A DNA stretch of 5,801 nucleotides from Bacteroidales bacterium (GTDB taxonomy: Bacteria > Bacteroidota > Bacteroidia > Bacteroidales > P3), in assembly GCA_023227645.1 (NCBI GenBank), contig JALNVJ010000104.1, positions 1 through 5,801 of the forward strand, read 5' to 3'. Positions within the stretch are counted from its first letter, which is position 1, and each line of letters begins with the position of its first letter. Under the pieces are notes generated by a model, which had not been told where the DNA came from, ran no database searches, and worked only from the letters and a program-made list of their open reading frames with translations. The position numbers and the translations under genes are program-made. Below, one piece after another: positions 5,630-5,801 of the stretch.

Positions 5630-5801
5630 CTAAGCGAAAAGTTTATAAAGTCTGAATAGGAAAAAGTCAGTATCAGTCACACCTCTTAGATTAGCTCTAA
5701 AGAATTTGCTCGTGGTTGTATTTGATAGTATGTGCAACGATATTAAATTCCTTCAGTTGTAATCTCTCAGTCTTATCTATCCATTTTAAGAGTCTATTCT
5801 C
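5630..5801 (-). pseudogene. 3' fragment of an ISAon1/ISL3-like transposase gene, frameshifted by a deletion, cut by window edge
   Basis: The minus strand from the window edge reads NRLLKWIDKTERLQLKEF, then NIVAHTIKYNHEQIL and a stop (TAG, 5699-5697). In the neighbouring frame, starting within the same bases (5701), it continues FRANLRGVTDTDFFLFRL and YKLFA with the stop at 5632-5630. Both halves match the C-terminal region of ISAon1 family transposases. In intact members about 20 residues normally separate them, containing the AESFNxKIK motif with what I take to be the third catalytic acidic residue of the DDE triad. That block is missing here and the frame shifts at the join, so the gene is inactive whatever lies outside the window. 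No complete element or pair of inverted ends is visible. Confidence 0.75.

Overview
The window looks like ordinary chromosomal DNA from a low-GC, probably anaerobic member of the Bacteroidota. Four things point there. None of the start codons has a Shine-Dalgarno sequence. Four sites upstream of genes match the Bacteroidota sigma -7 box TAnnTTTG. The YebC protein starts with MGRAFEFRKARK, the form typical of this phylum. The right edge carries debris of an ISAon1-type insertion sequence, also typical of the phylum. The genus cannot be told from the sequence alone.

Layout. The left 3.7 kb is transcribed leftwards (minus strand). In transcription order it holds a nitronate monooxygenase/FabK-like flavoenzyme (3677-2583), an 80-bp gap with a possible promoter, then a tight three-gene cluster: a secreted/membrane protein with a Cys-rich EF-hand-like head and a DUF4405-like membrane tail (2502-1783), a DinF-type MATE exporter (1778-453, 4-nt gap) and a YjcF/ElaA-like GNAT acetyltransferase (472-44, overlapping the exporter's end). 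The right part is transcribed rightwards: a ComF-family phosphoribosyltransferase (3728-4420) and the translation factor yebC (4513-5238). The two transcription directions diverge at about 3690-3705, where two -7 boxes lie back to back.

The last 563 bases (5239-5801) hold no intact gene. They contain a perfect 11-bp hairpin, a possible remnant of an IS first ORF, and the 3' end of a transposase gene running leftwards. A small deletion and frameshift have inactivated that gene. At the extreme left edge there is a 16-bp direct repeat with a 21-bp period that puts a stop codon into a possible convergent reading frame.

Together the genes are mostly housekeeping or stress-related: flavin-dependent detoxification or lipid-related oxidation, export, acetylation, DNA uptake/PRPP enzyme and translation quality control. 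I see no CRISPR array, tRNA, rRNA, toxin-antitoxin pair or clear defence system. The least understood gene is the DUF4405-like one. The most interesting regulatory structure is the abutting divergent promoter pair.
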